Shown: positions 37,886 through 46,056 of the stretch, piece by piece | Layout: each line of letters opens with the position of its first letter | How positions within the stretch are numbered: the first letter of the stretch is position 1 | NCBI RefSeq assembly: GCF_019455385.1 | Contig: NZ_JACOFR010000002.1 | Span: 310,001 to 374,000 of the forward strand | Source of the DNA: Bradyrhizobium sp. BR 10289 | GTDB lineage: Bacteria > Pseudomonadota > Alphaproteobacteria > Rhizobiales > Xanthobacteraceae | Direction: 5' to 3' | Length of the DNA stretch: 64,000 nucleotides | Notes under the pieces: generated by a model | The model's database searches: none | What the model saw: the letters and a program-made list of their open reading frames with translations, nothing else | What the model was told of the DNA's origin: nothing | Position numbers and translations under genes: made by a program

Positions 37886-38893
37886 ATGAGCAACCGCGAC
37901 ATCATCGTGATCGGCGGCTCGGCCGGCTCCACGGCACCGCTGAAGCAGATCCTGGCGGCGCTGCCGCTCGACCTGCCCGCCGCCATCTTCATCGTTCTGC
38001 ACATCCCCGCACAGGGCATCGGCATCCTCTCGACGGTTGCCGCGGCGGCCGGCAAGCTGCCGGTGCATCAGGTGACGGACGGCATGACGTTCCAGCGTGG
38101 TCACGTCTATCTGGCGGCGCCCGACCACCATCTCCTGCTGTCCGGCAATCACATCCAGCTCGGGCGCGGCCCGCGCGAGAACATGGTCCGCCCGGCCATC
38201 GACGCCCTGTTCCGGTCGGCCGCACTGCATCACGGCCCCCGCGTCATCGGGGTCGTCCTCAGCGGATTGCTGTCGGACGGCGCCGCGGGTCTGCATGCCA
38301 TCAAGCGGTGCGGCGGGATGGCGCTGGTTCAGGACCCGACTGACGCGATTTCGCCGGAGATGCCGCAGCGCGCTCTGGAGGCAACGATCGCCGACCTCTG
38401 CGTTCCCGCAGCAAAGCTCGGCGACGTCCTGTCCGAGCTGACCCAGCAGGCACCTGGAGCAGCGCTGCCGGTTGCTCCGGATATCCGCCTGGAAGTCGAA
38501 ATCGCCGCCGGCGAACGACTTGGCGCAACGAGCCTGGCGCGGATCGCCGATCCGGCGGCCCTCACCTGCCCCAGCTGTGGCGGCGTGCTGTCCGCCGTGA
38601 AGGATGGCCATCCCATGCGGTTTCGCTGCCAGGTTGGCCATGCCTATACCGCCGATGCCCTCGCCAAGGAGCAGGAAGGCCAGGTCGATGAGGCGCTGCG
38701 GGTCGCGCTGCGGATCATCGAGGAGCGCGCAGAGCTGGTGCAGCGGATGGCCGAGGATGGCCGGCGGAGCGGCCGGCGGGCGGTCGCCGAAATGTACGAG
38801 GCACGCGCTGCGGAATATCGCGATTATGCCGACATGATCCGGCGCGTCGTGCTACAATCGCTCGATCCCGCGCTCCCGCGGCAAGAGACCTGA
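37886..38893 (+). CDS. CheB-type methylesterase without receiver domain, zinc-ribbon tail
   Basis: 335 residues. Residues 1-190 form a CheB esterase domain with Ser12 (IGGSAGS), His39 (IVLHIPAQG) and the Asp of LLSDGAAGL, so the triad is intact. The receiver domain that normally inhibits CheB is absent. Residues 225-260 contain a probable zinc ribbon (CPSCGG and later FRCQVGHAY), followed by a helical segment. It probably acts outside classical chemotaxis, since no chemoreceptor or cheA lies nearby. ATG 37886 is chosen because the esterase fold begins immediately after it; the frame is open upstream. Confidence 0.88.
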   Translation: MSNRDIIVIGGSAGSTAPLKQILAALPLDLPAAIFIVLHIPAQGIGILSTVAAAAGKLPVHQVTDGMTFQRGHVYLAAPDHHLLLSGNHIQLGRGPRENMVRPAIDALFRSAALHHGPRVIGVVLSGLLSDGAAGLHAIKRCGGMALVQDPTDAISPEMPQRALEATIADLCVPAAKLGDVLSELTQQAPGAALPVAPDIRLEVEIAAGERLGATSLARIADPAALTCPSCGGVLSAVKDGHPMRFRCQVGHAYTADALAKEQEGQVDEALRVALRIIEERAELVQRMAEDGRRSGRRAVAEMYEARAAEYRDYADMIRRVVLQSLDPALPRQET

Positions 38894-38902
38894 GGCATCG
38901 CC

Positions 38903-39208
38903 GTGGCCATCTCGCTTGCCGAACGAACCGAGCAGCTCCTCGCCGAGCAGCGTCTTCTGGTCAAGGCCGATGCCGACATCGATGAAGGCTGGCAGCGGAT
39001 CCGTAACCAGGAGGATCTGGTGCGGGAGCTTCAGGCAGGGGGTCACGACTCCCGGCAAGCCGAACGGCTGGTCGAGTCGCTCAAGCAGACCTTGTTGGAA
39101 TGGGAGCGGCACCGCACGCTGATCGTTCAGCGCGTCAAGTATCTCCAGAGCGAGGTCGGATCCGGACCTCCGCCGCGCGTTGATCACGCACCCATCGCCC
39201 GCGGATGA
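38903..39208 (+). CDS. Small coiled-coil protein
   Basis: A 101-residue protein starting with GTG 38903, nine bases after the CheB-like gene and in the same direction. Almost the whole chain is charged helix (LAERTEQLLAEQRLLVKADA, then ERLVESLKQTLLEWERHRTL), suggesting a coiled coil or helical hairpin. No known domain. Its position between two signalling genes suggests an accessory role, but this is inference. Confidence 0.6.
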   Translation: MAISLAERTEQLLAEQRLLVKADADIDEGWQRIRNQEDLVRELQAGGHDSRQAERLVESLKQTLLEWERHRTLIVQRVKYLQSEVGSGPPPRVDHAPIARG

Positions 39209-39309
39209 CGACCGAAGGCTCTCGCCTTTTTGCTGTTGGGATGCCCTAAATCTCTGCTATTGCACGGACTTGTATTTTCTGATCCGGGATCAAGAGAGTA
39301 GCGGCCATC

Positions 39310-42300
39310 ATGGATGAAGTCGGCAAGGCGCCGGGAGTTGCGGAGCGTCAGGCCAAGGCCCCATTGATCATCGGCGTTGGCGCGTCGGCCGGTGCGATCG
39401 ACAGCATCGAGCGCTTCTTCGCAAAGCTGACGCTGGCCGATGATCAGGCCATCGTGCTCGTGCTGCAAAATCGCGAGGCGCTTTCCGACCAGCGGCTGCA
39501 CGCGCTGATCCGGCGTGCCGAGGGCGCCGCCCTCTCCGACATCAGCGACGGCACCGCGGTCCAGGGCGGGACGATCTACCTCAGCCCTGTCGCCATGATC
39601 ACCACCCTCCAGGGCGGCCGCCTCGCGGTGCGGAAGGCCGAGCAAGGGCCCGGCGAGCGCGCAACCATCGACAGCTTCCTCGTCTCGCTCGCCGAAGAAC
39701 GCGCCGAGCAATCCATCGGCGTGCTGCTGAGTGGAACCGACGGCGACGGCACGCTGGGCGCGGCCACGCTGAAGGACCATGGCGGGCTGGCGATCGCGGA
39801 AAAGGTCGACGAGGAGGAATCCGAGCACCTGATCGACAGCAGCAAGCCTGCGGCGATCGCCGACTATGTGCTGTCGCCGGAGGACATTCCGGAACACATC
39901 CAGGTCTACGCGCGCCATCTGCGCCGCCTGGAGGAGAAGCAGGGTTTTGACGAGGTGCTCGCGGCCGCCGCCACCTCGCTGTCGCGCATCGCGGACATTC
40001 TGCGCAGCAAGACCGGCAACGATTTCCACGGCTACAAGCAGAACACCTTTCTACGTCGCGTGCAGCGGCGCATGCAGGTGGTGCAGATCGAGGAGATCAC
40101 CTCCTATGTCGACTTCCTCAGGAACGACAAGGACGAGGCCCAGCATCTCTTCAACGATCTTCTGATCGGCGTCACCGAGTTCTTTCGCGACAAGCGCGAG
40201 TTCGAGGTGCTTGAGACCCAGATCATTCCCAAGATCTTCGAAACCAAGAGTGCCGGGCAGCAGGTTCGCGTCTGGGTGCTCGGCTGCGCCACCGGTGAGG
40301 AAGCCTATTCGATCGGCATCCTCTTGCGCGAGCATATGGCGACGATGGACTCCGCTCCGCAGGTCCAGATCTTTGCAACCGACATCGACGGACGAGCGCT
40401 CGCCACCGCCCGCGTCGGACGCTACCGCACCAATATCGAACAGGACATGAGCCCGGAACGCCTGGCGCGCTGGTTCGTGCGCGAGGGCGATACCTATTGC
40501 GTGGTGAAGGAGCTCAGGGAGATATGCATCTTCTCCCAGCACAACGTGATCAAGGACGCTCCGTTCTCGAAGCTCGATCTCGTCTCCTGCCGCAACCTGC
40601 TGATCTATCTCAACGCCGAGCTCCAGAACCGCGTCATCCCGCTGTTTCATTTCGCGCTGCTGCCGGACCGTTACCTGTTCCTCGGCAATTCCGAGAACGT
40701 CACCCGCCATTCCAAGCTGTTTGCGCCCGTCGACCGCCGCGCCCGCATCTTCAAGAAGCTCGAGACCGGCACGCGGCTGCCGCCCGAATTTCCGATCGCG
40801 ACCTCCGCCGGCCGCGCGCCGGTCGAGCTGGCCCCGGTCCGCTCCTTCGGTCCCGACGTCGGGCTGGAGCGCCGGGCGCAGCGGATCGCCGAGCGTTACG
40901 CGCCGGCCTATGTCATCACCGACGATCATTTCCAGATCCTGCATTTTTCCGGCCGCACCGGGCGCTATATCGAGCCGACGGCGGGGGCCGCCTCGCTCGA
41001 TCTCCTGCAGCTGGTCCACCGCGATCTTCGGCTGGAATTGCGCACGGCGCTCAGCCGCGCGGCCGAATCCAACGAATCCGCGCATGCCGAGCAGGTTCAG
41101 CTCGGCGTCAACGGGCACCGGATTCTCGTCGACATCACCGTCGAACCCATCCAGGAGGGTGCGGACGGCCATCGCAATTTCGTCGTGCTGTTCAAGGACG
41201 CACCGGCGCGTGACCCTGAGGCACGCGACAGCAACCCGAGCACGCTGGTGCGCACGGAGCATGTCGAGCGTCTCGAAAGCGAGTTGCGGGCGACCCGCGA
41301 ACGCCTGCAGGCGACCATCGAGGAGCTCGAGAGCACCAACGAGGAGCTGAAATCCTCCAACGAGGAATACCAGTCGCTCAACGAGGAGCTGCAGTCCGCC
41401 AACGAAGAGCTCGAAACCTCGCGCGAGGAATTGCAGTCGGTCAACGAAGAGCTGACCACGGTGAATGGCGAACTGGCGCACCGGGTGCAGGAATTGACCC
41501 GCGCCACCAGCGACCTCAAGAACTTCCTCGAAAGCACGCAGATCGCGACGGTCTTCCTCGACAACGATCTCCGCGTCATGAACTTCACGCCTGCGATCAC
41601 CCAGATCCTGCATCTGGTCGAGACCGACGTCGGCCGGCCGATCGCGCACATCAAGGCGCGCATTCCGATCGAAGAGCTCTATGACGACGTCCGCCGCGTG
41701 CTGCGGACGCTCGCCAGCGCCGAGCGCGAGCTGACCGCACCCGACAGCGGCACGCGCTATATCGTCCGTATCCTGCCCTATCGCAGCATCGACAATTTCA
41801 TCGCCGGCGTGGTCATCACCTTCATCGACGTGACCGCGATCACGCGCGCGGAAGAGCGGCAGCGGCTTCTGCTGGCCGAACTCCAGCATCGCGTGCGCAA
41901 CACGCTCGGCGTGGTGCGCTCGATCGCCCGCCGGTCGGCCGAGACCAGTTCCACGGTCGAGGAATATTCCGCGCATCTCGACGGCCGGCTGAACGCCTTC
42001 GCGCGAACCCAGGCGCTGGTGACGCGCGACCCCGAGGGCGGCGTCGATCTCGAATACCTCGTCATCGAGGAACTGCTCGCCTACAATGCCCGCGAGGGCG
42101 AGCAGATGCGCGTGTCCGGTCCCGCCGTCCGCTTCCAGCCGAAGGCAGCCGAGACCTTTGCGCTCGCGATCCACGAATTGGCCACGAACGCGCTCAAATA
42201 CGGCGCGCTCGGACAGCCGACCGGGCGCCTCGAGATTTCCTGGCGCATCGACGAGGCCGCCGATCCCCCGCAATTGCTGTTCGACTGGCGCGAGCGAGGC

Positions 42301-42477
42301 GGACCGCCCGTCCAACGGCCGACGCGCAAGGGCTTTGGTTCGGAGCTTCTCGAGCGTACCATGGCGTTCGACCTGAAGGGGCAGACGACCATGACCTTCA
42401 ATGGGTCGGGGCTTCACTGCCAGATCGTCATTCCTCTCATCAAACGAACCTTTCACACGCCTTCGATGGACGGCTGA
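39310..42477 (+). CDS. CheB-CheR-PAS HWE histidine kinase
   Basis: 1055 residues. Residues 15-195 are CheB-like with Ser26 (GVGASAGA) and Asp (GTDGDGTLG), but Gln53 replaces the catalytic His (LVLQNREAL). Residues 215-490 are CheR-like with the SAM motif VLGCATGEEAYSI and the DLVSCRNLLIY block. A PAS-like part is followed by a long Glu-rich coiled coil (residues 655-735), a second PAS, and an HWE kinase: His860 in LQHRVRN, N-box HELATNALKYGAL and WRERGG for the WxE element. There is no membrane segment, so it is cytoplasmic. Its stop overlaps the Crp/Fnr start. Members of this architecture work in stress and light sensing. Confidence 0.92.
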   Translation: MDEVGKAPGVAERQAKAPLIIGVGASAGAIDSIERFFAKLTLADDQAIVLVLQNREALSDQRLHALIRRAEGAALSDISDGTAVQGGTIYLSPVAMITTLQGGRLAVRKAEQGPGERATIDSFLVSLAEERAEQSIGVLLSGTDGDGTLGAATLKDHGGLAIAEKVDEEESEHLIDSSKPAAIADYVLSPEDIPEHIQVYARHLRRLEEKQGFDEVLAAAATSLSRIADILRSKTGNDFHGYKQNTFLRRVQRRMQVVQIEEITSYVDFLRNDKDEAQHLFNDLLIGVTEFFRDKREFEVLETQIIPKIFETKSAGQQVRVWVLGCATGEEAYSIGILLREHMATMDSAPQVQIFATDIDGRALATARVGRYRTNIEQDMSPERLARWFVREGDTYCVVKELREICIFSQHNVIKDAPFSKLDLVSCRNLLIYLNAELQNRVIPLFHFALLPDRYLFLGNSENVTRHSKLFAPVDRRARIFKKLETGTRLPPEFPIATSAGRAPVELAPVRSFGPDVGLERRAQRIAERYAPAYVITDDHFQILHFSGRTGRYIEPTAGAASLDLLQLVHRDLRLELRTALSRAAESNESAHAEQVQLGVNGHRILVDITVEPIQEGADGHRNFVVLFKDAPARDPEARDSNPSTLVRTEHVERLESELRATRERLQATIEELESTNEELKSSNEEYQSLNEELQSANEELETSREELQSVNEELTTVNGELAHRVQELTRATSDLKNFLESTQIATVFLDNDLRVMNFTPAITQILHLVETDVGRPIAHIKARIPIEELYDDVRRVLRTLASAERELTAPDSGTRYIVRILPYRSIDNFIAGVVITFIDVTAITRAEERQRLLLAELQHRVRNTLGVVRSIARRSAETSSTVEEYSAHLDGRLNAFARTQALVTRDPEGGVDLEYLVIEELLAYNAREGEQMRVSGPAVRFQPKAAETFALAIHELATNALKYGALGQPTGRLEISWRIDEAADPPQLLFDWRERGGPPVQRPTRKGFGSELLERTMAFDLKGQTTMTFNGSGLHCQIVIPLIKRTFHTPSMDG

Positions 42478-43223
42478 TGCGCTCGCAGGGCACCGATGGA
42501 GGTCTCGCACAGGCGGTCATACGCCGCTTCAACGTGTTGCGGCCATTGTCCGAGAGCGCCGTGGCGGCGCTCGAGCAAGCCGTTCTCGAAGGCTTGTTTC
42601 GGGCGGGTCCGGGCGAAGACCTGGTTGCCGAAGGCGATCAGATCGAGAGCGTCCGGATCGTGCTTTCGGGCTGGCTGTTCCGGCACAAGACGCTCGAGGA
42701 CGGTCGGCGGCAGATCGTCAATTTCATCCTGCCCGGCGAGACCTGCGACGCGCACGCTTATCTGCTGCCCAGCATCGACCATTCGATCACGACGGCAACG
42801 CCGGTCGCTTACGCCGAGATCAAGCGGGTCCGTTTCGAGAAGCTCATGGCGAGCGAGCGCACGCTGGCCGAAGCGTTCATGTGCGAGACGCTGCTGAACA
42901 ATGCGATCCAGCGCGAATGGGCCATCAACCTCGGACGGCGGGTCGCGCTGGAGAAGGTGGCTCACCTGTTTTGCGAGATCTACGAACGCCTTCGTCCGGT
43001 GGGGCTCGTTGAGGGCAATTCCTGCAGCTTTCCCGTCACCCAGATGGATCTGGCAGACGCGACCGGCCTGTCCGTGGTTCATCTCAACCGCACGATCCAG
43101 GAGTTGAGGGCGACCGGCTTGATCACGCTGCGTGACCGTACGCTGACGATCAGCGATCTCGACGCCCTCAAGAGCGCGGCATTGTTTTCGCCGACCTATC
43201 TCCAGCTCTACCGGCGGGCCTAG
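42477..43223 (+). CDS. Crp/Fnr-family transcriptional regulator
   Basis: A 248-residue protein whose ATG overlaps the kinase stop (TGATG), so the two are coupled. Residues 20-140 form a cyclic-nucleotide-binding-type beta-roll (LVAEGDQIESVRIVLSGWLF) and residues 165-230 a winged helix (VTQMDLADATGLSVVHLNRT). The cysteines of an Fnr iron-sulfur cluster are absent at the N-terminus, so it is not a classical oxygen sensor. Coupling suggests it belongs to the same signalling route as the kinase. Confidence 0.9.
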   Translation: MRSQGTDGGLAQAVIRRFNVLRPLSESAVAALEQAVLEGLFRAGPGEDLVAEGDQIESVRIVLSGWLFRHKTLEDGRRQIVNFILPGETCDAHAYLLPSIDHSITTATPVAYAEIKRVRFEKLMASERTLAEAFMCETLLNNAIQREWAINLGRRVALEKVAHLFCEIYERLRPVGLVEGNSCSFPVTQMDLADATGLSVVHLNRTIQELRATGLITLRDRTLTISDLDALKSAALFSPTYLQLYRRA

Positions 43224-43237
43224 CGCCCTTCTCCCGC

Positions 43238-43283
43238 AAAAAAAGCCCCAGCACCTGGGGTATCTTGGATCGAGTGCTGGGGC
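43238..43283 (-). terminator. Strong intrinsic terminator with no gene in front of it
   Basis: A perfect 10-bp stem (GCCCCAGCAC / GTGCTGGGGC, 43245-43254 with 43274-43283), with a 19-base loop, is followed on the minus strand by seven T residues. On the plus strand the stem is followed by AAAGGCG, so it points to minus-strand transcription. The nearest minus-strand gene upstream ends 820 bases away at 44103. Confidence 0.8.
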
Positions 43284-43370
43284 AAAGGCGCCTGCCGCTG
43301 TTTGAAAACCAGCAGGACGGCGCATTATCGGATTTTTCCAGCGCTGCGCATTATCGCAGGTGAATCTCGC
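43240..43370 (-). ncRNA. Candidate small RNA ending at the orphan terminator
   Basis: This is inferred from the orphan terminator at 43238-43283 and from two GATAAT-like hexamers on the minus strand inside the repeated 11-mers at 43320-43356, one of which could serve as a -10 element. The transcript would be roughly 80-110 nucleotides. No -35 match was convincing and no RNA family was recognised; the 5' end is a guess. Confidence 0.25.
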
Positions 43371-43593
43371 GCGGCGCGGGATGGACGGCGGAGCCTGGAG
43401 CCGCGCTCTCGCAGCAAACCAAACGGCATGAAGGCTCCACCCATTAACCTATTGAAATGCTGGAACCTGACGCGCGCCCGAAGCTTCCGATGTTGCTGGC
43501 TCGGACTTCTCCCGAACGGCAGCCGAAGGCCCCGGCGCCACCTCCCTGCCGGGGCGGCTACTCCTCATTTTGGACATAAGCCGGAAGTGACCA

Positions 43594-43803
43594 ATGACTG
43601 CCAAACGCAATCGAAGGAAACAGACACAATCGCTGCAGGAACGACTGATGTCATTTGCCAGCAGCGCTCGCGAAAGCGCCCGCCAATTACCAGCGGGCAA
43701 GGAGCGGGAGTTGCTGCTCAGGCGCGCCAACCAGAGCGAGATCACCTCCAGTCTGACCGACTGGCTGAGCGCGCCAGCCCACCAGAGACGGGCAAAACGA
43801 TGA
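43594..43803 (+). CDS. Small basic hypothetical protein
   Basis: A 69-residue protein (MTAKRNRRKQTQSLQERLMS at the start), with GGAAG upstream of ATG 43594. Charged and helical, with Arg/Lys clusters at both ends and no membrane segment. Its stop overlaps the next small frame by four bases (ATGA), implying an operon of small genes. No domain recognised; small proteins of this kind are frequent in Bradyrhizobium. Confidence 0.6.
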   Translation: MTAKRNRRKQTQSLQERLMSFASSARESARQLPAGKERELLLRRANQSEITSSLTDWLSAPAHQRRAKR

Positions 43804-44015
43804 TGCAGACCGTCAAGCACGATCGCGCATTCCAGCTCGACCCGGACGGCTAGGTCTTCGGCTGCATCAATCTCGTCTGCGGCGACGACGAGGACGCCAA
43901 GCGTCAGGCAGCCGCGCTCGTGCTGGTCCATCGCATCGAGTTGTGGCGTCTCGACAAGCGGATCGCGCAGGTCGACCGGCCCGTCGATACCGGCGAACTG
44001 CAGATCGCGAGCTAG
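43800..44015 (+). pseudogene. Small ORF interrupted by an in-frame amber codon
   Basis: The frame opens with ATG at 43800, overlapping the preceding stop, and runs MMQTVKHDRAFQLDPDG before a TAG at 43851-43853. Beyond it the same frame stays open with protein-like sequence (VFGCINLVCGDDEDAK, then LVHRIELWRLDKRIAQVD) to a second TAG at 44013. The downstream part resembles small Bradyrhizobium proteins of the pattern acidic loop - helix - hxIELWqldRrI. One base change from a Tyr, Gln or Trp codon would explain the break. A recent point-mutation pseudogene is the simplest reading; sequencing error or amber read-through are alternatives. Confidence 0.6.
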
Positions 44016-44118
44016 AGCACGATCCGGAAAAGTGCGAAGCGGTTTTCCGGAAAGATCATGCGCAAACAACAATCTCGAGCGCGTTGATGATTCATCCCGA
44101 TCTCATCGCGCTTGAGTT
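44013..44118. repeat. Interspersed palindromic repeat of the Rhizobiales type
   Basis: The stretch contains the inverted pair CCGGAAAA / TTTTCCGG around GTGCGAAGCGG, followed by GATCATGCG, CAAACAACAA and GATGATTCATCCCGATCTCATCGCG (given here as its parts). I recognise this layout from an intergenic element that recurs in Bradyrhizobium and related genomes. It starts at the end of the broken small ORF and overlaps the 3' end of the zinc-ribbon gene on the other strand. Confidence 0.55.
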
Positions 44119-44273
44119 CCGCGGCCTGTCCAGATCAGCCGTGCGCAGTTCGGGCACTGATACACGTCGACGCGCTCGGTGGGCTGTCGCTTCGAGATCG
44201 ACGATCTGAACGTTGCGGGGATGTTGCAGTCTCGACAGTCCTGCGACTTCGGCTCGTTCACCGGTTCTTGCAT
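44103..44273 (-). CDS. Small zinc-ribbon protein
   Basis: A 56-residue protein from ATG 44273, preceded by a GGGGGG tract. Two CxxC knuckles (QDCRDCNIP and YQCPNCARLIW) separated by about 28 residues form a zinc ribbon. The frame is open farther upstream, but the ribosome site favours this start. Its last bases lie in the interspersed repeat, so the C-terminus may have been altered by it. Function unknown; such small ribbons are common in the genus. Confidence 0.55.
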   Translation of the reverse strand: MQEPVNEPKSQDCRDCNIPATFRSSISKRQPTERVDVYQCPNCARLIWTGRGTQAR

Positions 44274-44465
44274 CTGCCCCCCGATGGCTGGGTTCTCGAT
44301 GCGCGGGACATTAGTCGATCCCGATACCTTCCGAAATAACATGGGACACGCCGTGGTCCGGAACCCTCGCAGCAAACTCGGCCTCGTCCCGAGGGCCCGC
44401 CGTGGCGGGCGTCCCGAAGGACGGCCGCAAGCGAGCTGCCCGCCCTATCTCCCCTTGCGCTTTAA

Positions 44466-44479
44466 AGACCGATCAGTCT
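44466..44479. promoter_or_regulatory. Probable TetR operator upstream of its own gene
   Basis: AGACCGATCAGTCT, an imperfect palindrome (AGAC...GTCT), lies 11 bases before the TetR start. It matches the palindrome before the EamA gene in 11 of 14 positions, so the TetR protein at 44491 probably binds both. Confidence 0.6.
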
Positions 44480-44490
44480 ATATATCGACC

Positions 44491-45105
44491 ATGAGCCGCC
44501 AGACCCCAGCGCCGCAGCCCCGCGGCCGCCCGAGAGGCTTCGACATCGACGCCGCCGTCGAACGCGCGATGGGCGTGTTCTGGTCGCGCGGCTATCACGC
44601 CACCGCGCTGCCCGACCTGCTTCGTGCGACGAAGCTGTCGCGTGGCAGCCTCTATGCGGCCTTCGGCGACAAGCACTCGCTGTTCCTGCTCGCGCTCGAT
44701 CGCTACATTGCCGATGCCGTCGCGCGAATGGATGTCGAATTCGCCTCCGCCAGAGAGCCGATCGACGGCCTCCGCGCCTTTCTCGGCGGCTATGTCGAGC
44801 GCACCAGCGGTGCCAACGGCCGGCGCGGTTGCCTTCTGGTCGCCACCGCCATGGAGCTGGCCGGCCAGGATGCCGAGGTCGGCCGTCGCGTCGCGGGCTT
44901 CTTCAGTGCCATGGAGACCCGGGTGGCGGCCGCACTGTTCCGAGCGAGGACGGGAGGCCAATTGGCCGATGGCGTCGAGCCATCAAGTGCCGCCCGCGTT
45001 CTCGTCTGTTTCGTCGAGGGGCTGCGCGTGGTCGGCAAGACGGCGCCGACGCGGACCGCATCGCAAGCCACCGCTGACGCGTTGCTCGACCGCTTCTTAA
45101 GGTGA
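44491..45105 (+). CDS. TetR-family transcriptional repressor
   Basis: 204 residues. The N-terminal HTH spans residues 15-60 (FDIDAAVERAMGVFWSRGYH, then LPDLLRATKLSRGSLYAAFG), the TetR/AcrR arrangement, with a helical ligand-binding C-terminal domain. ATG 44491 sits 11 bases after a palindromic AGAC-N6-GTCT element. A related element precedes the EamA transporter 73 bases downstream, so autoregulation and control of that exporter are likely. The ligand is unknown. Confidence 0.9.
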   Translation: MSRQTPAPQPRGRPRGFDIDAAVERAMGVFWSRGYHATALPDLLRATKLSRGSLYAAFGDKHSLFLLALDRYIADAVARMDVEFASAREPIDGLRAFLGGYVERTSGANGRRGCLLVATAMELAGQDAEVGRRVAGFFSAMETRVAAALFRARTGGQLADGVEPSSAARVLVCFVEGLRVVGKTAPTRTASQATADALLDRFLR

Positions 45106-45147
45106 CAACCGCACCGACACCCTCGCACCATCACCGCGTCGATATCT

Positions 45148-45161
45148 AGACCGATTGGTCT
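45148..45161. promoter_or_regulatory. Probable TetR operator upstream of the EamA transporter
   Basis: AGACCGATTGGTCT is a palindrome (AGACC-N4-GGTCT) lying 16 bases before the EamA ATG. It shares the AGACCGAT half-site with the element before the TetR gene. Confidence 0.65.
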
Positions 45162-45177
45162 CGAAAGAAAGAATGCC

Positions 45178-46038
45178 ATGTCGGTGATCCAGATCGTCTG
45201 CGCGGTCGCGGTGCCCCTGCTCTGGGGCTATCAGTTTGTGGCCATCAAGGTAGGCGTGACCGAGTTTCCGCCGCTGTTCTTCCTCGCACTGCGCTTCCTC
45301 GCCATCGCGCTGCTGCTCGTTCCTTTCGTCAGAAGGCCGATGCGCCGGCAGATCGGCCCCGTGGCAGCGATCTCGCTCTTCCTGGGCGGACTGAATTTCG
45401 GGCTGTTCTATGTCGGTCTCGGGCTCGGCTCCGGCACCATGTCGGCGATCGCCTATCAGCTCGCCACCCCCTTCACCGTCCTGCTCGCCTGGCCGCTGCT
45501 CGCGGAAGAACCGTCTCTCACCACGTCCGCCGGCGTGGTGCTGGCCTTCGTCGGCGTGGTCGTGCTCGCGGCGGAGCCCGGCCTGTCGGCAAAACCGCTT
45601 CCGCTGCTGCTTGTGGTCGGTGCGGCTCTTGCATTCGCGATCTCGAACGTCCTGACGAAACGTTACGGGCCCTTCGATCCCCTGATGCTGATGGGGTGGT
45701 CGTCGCTGCTCACTGTGCCGCAAGTCCTGGTGATGTCGCTGCTCCTTGAACATGGACAGCTGGCAAGCCTTGTCACGGCGGATGGTCATGGTTGGCTGGC
45801 GCTCGCCTACACCATCTTCATCGGTGGAATCGTCGGGTTCGGCCTCTGGTTCTGGCTGATCGCCCGTTGCTCCATGGGCCGCGTCGCCCCCTTCGGCCTG
45901 CTGCTTCCGGTGTTCGCCCTGATATCGAGCGTGCTGTTCCTCGGTGATGAGGTGACGCCGAAAATGATTGCCGGCGGGCTGCTCGCGATCTCCGGCGTCG
46001 CCATGACGCAAGTGAGACCGGGTGCTCGGACAAGCTGA
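45178..46038 (+). CDS. EamA-family (DMT superfamily) transporter
   Basis: 286 residues with ten predicted membrane helices in two EamA repeats (first from CAVAVPLLWGYQFVAIKVGV, second from LLLVVGAALAFAISNVLTKR). Members export metabolites or drugs; specificity is not readable here. The preceding TetR gene and twin operators suggest it is induced by its substrate. It ends convergent with the hybrid kinase, 18 bases apart. Confidence 0.9.
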   Translation: MSVIQIVCAVAVPLLWGYQFVAIKVGVTEFPPLFFLALRFLAIALLLVPFVRRPMRRQIGPVAAISLFLGGLNFGLFYVGLGLGSGTMSAIAYQLATPFTVLLAWPLLAEEPSLTTSAGVVLAFVGVVVLAAEPGLSAKPLPLLLVVGAALAFAISNVLTKRYGPFDPLMLMGWSSLLTVPQVLVMSLLLEHGQLASLVTADGHGWLALAYTIFIGGIVGFGLWFWLIARCSMGRVAPFGLLLPVFALISSVLFLGDEVTPKMIAGGLLAISGVAMTQVRPGARTS

Positions 46039-46056
46039 TCTCCGGACGCGCGTGGA

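Larger units (their letters stand above)
43224..43593. other. Intergenic region with an orphan minus-strand terminator
   Basis: A 370-base gap after the Crp/Fnr gene. It holds a strong minus-strand terminator (43238-43283) and two copies of the 11-mer GCGCATTATCG at 43320-43330 and 43346-43356. No convincing protein-coding frame was found. Confidence 0.5.

Noticed and set aside
40051..42510. Minus-strand frame of about 820 codons opposite the CheB-CheR kinase
   Set aside because: Antisense shadow; the plus-strand gene is unambiguous.
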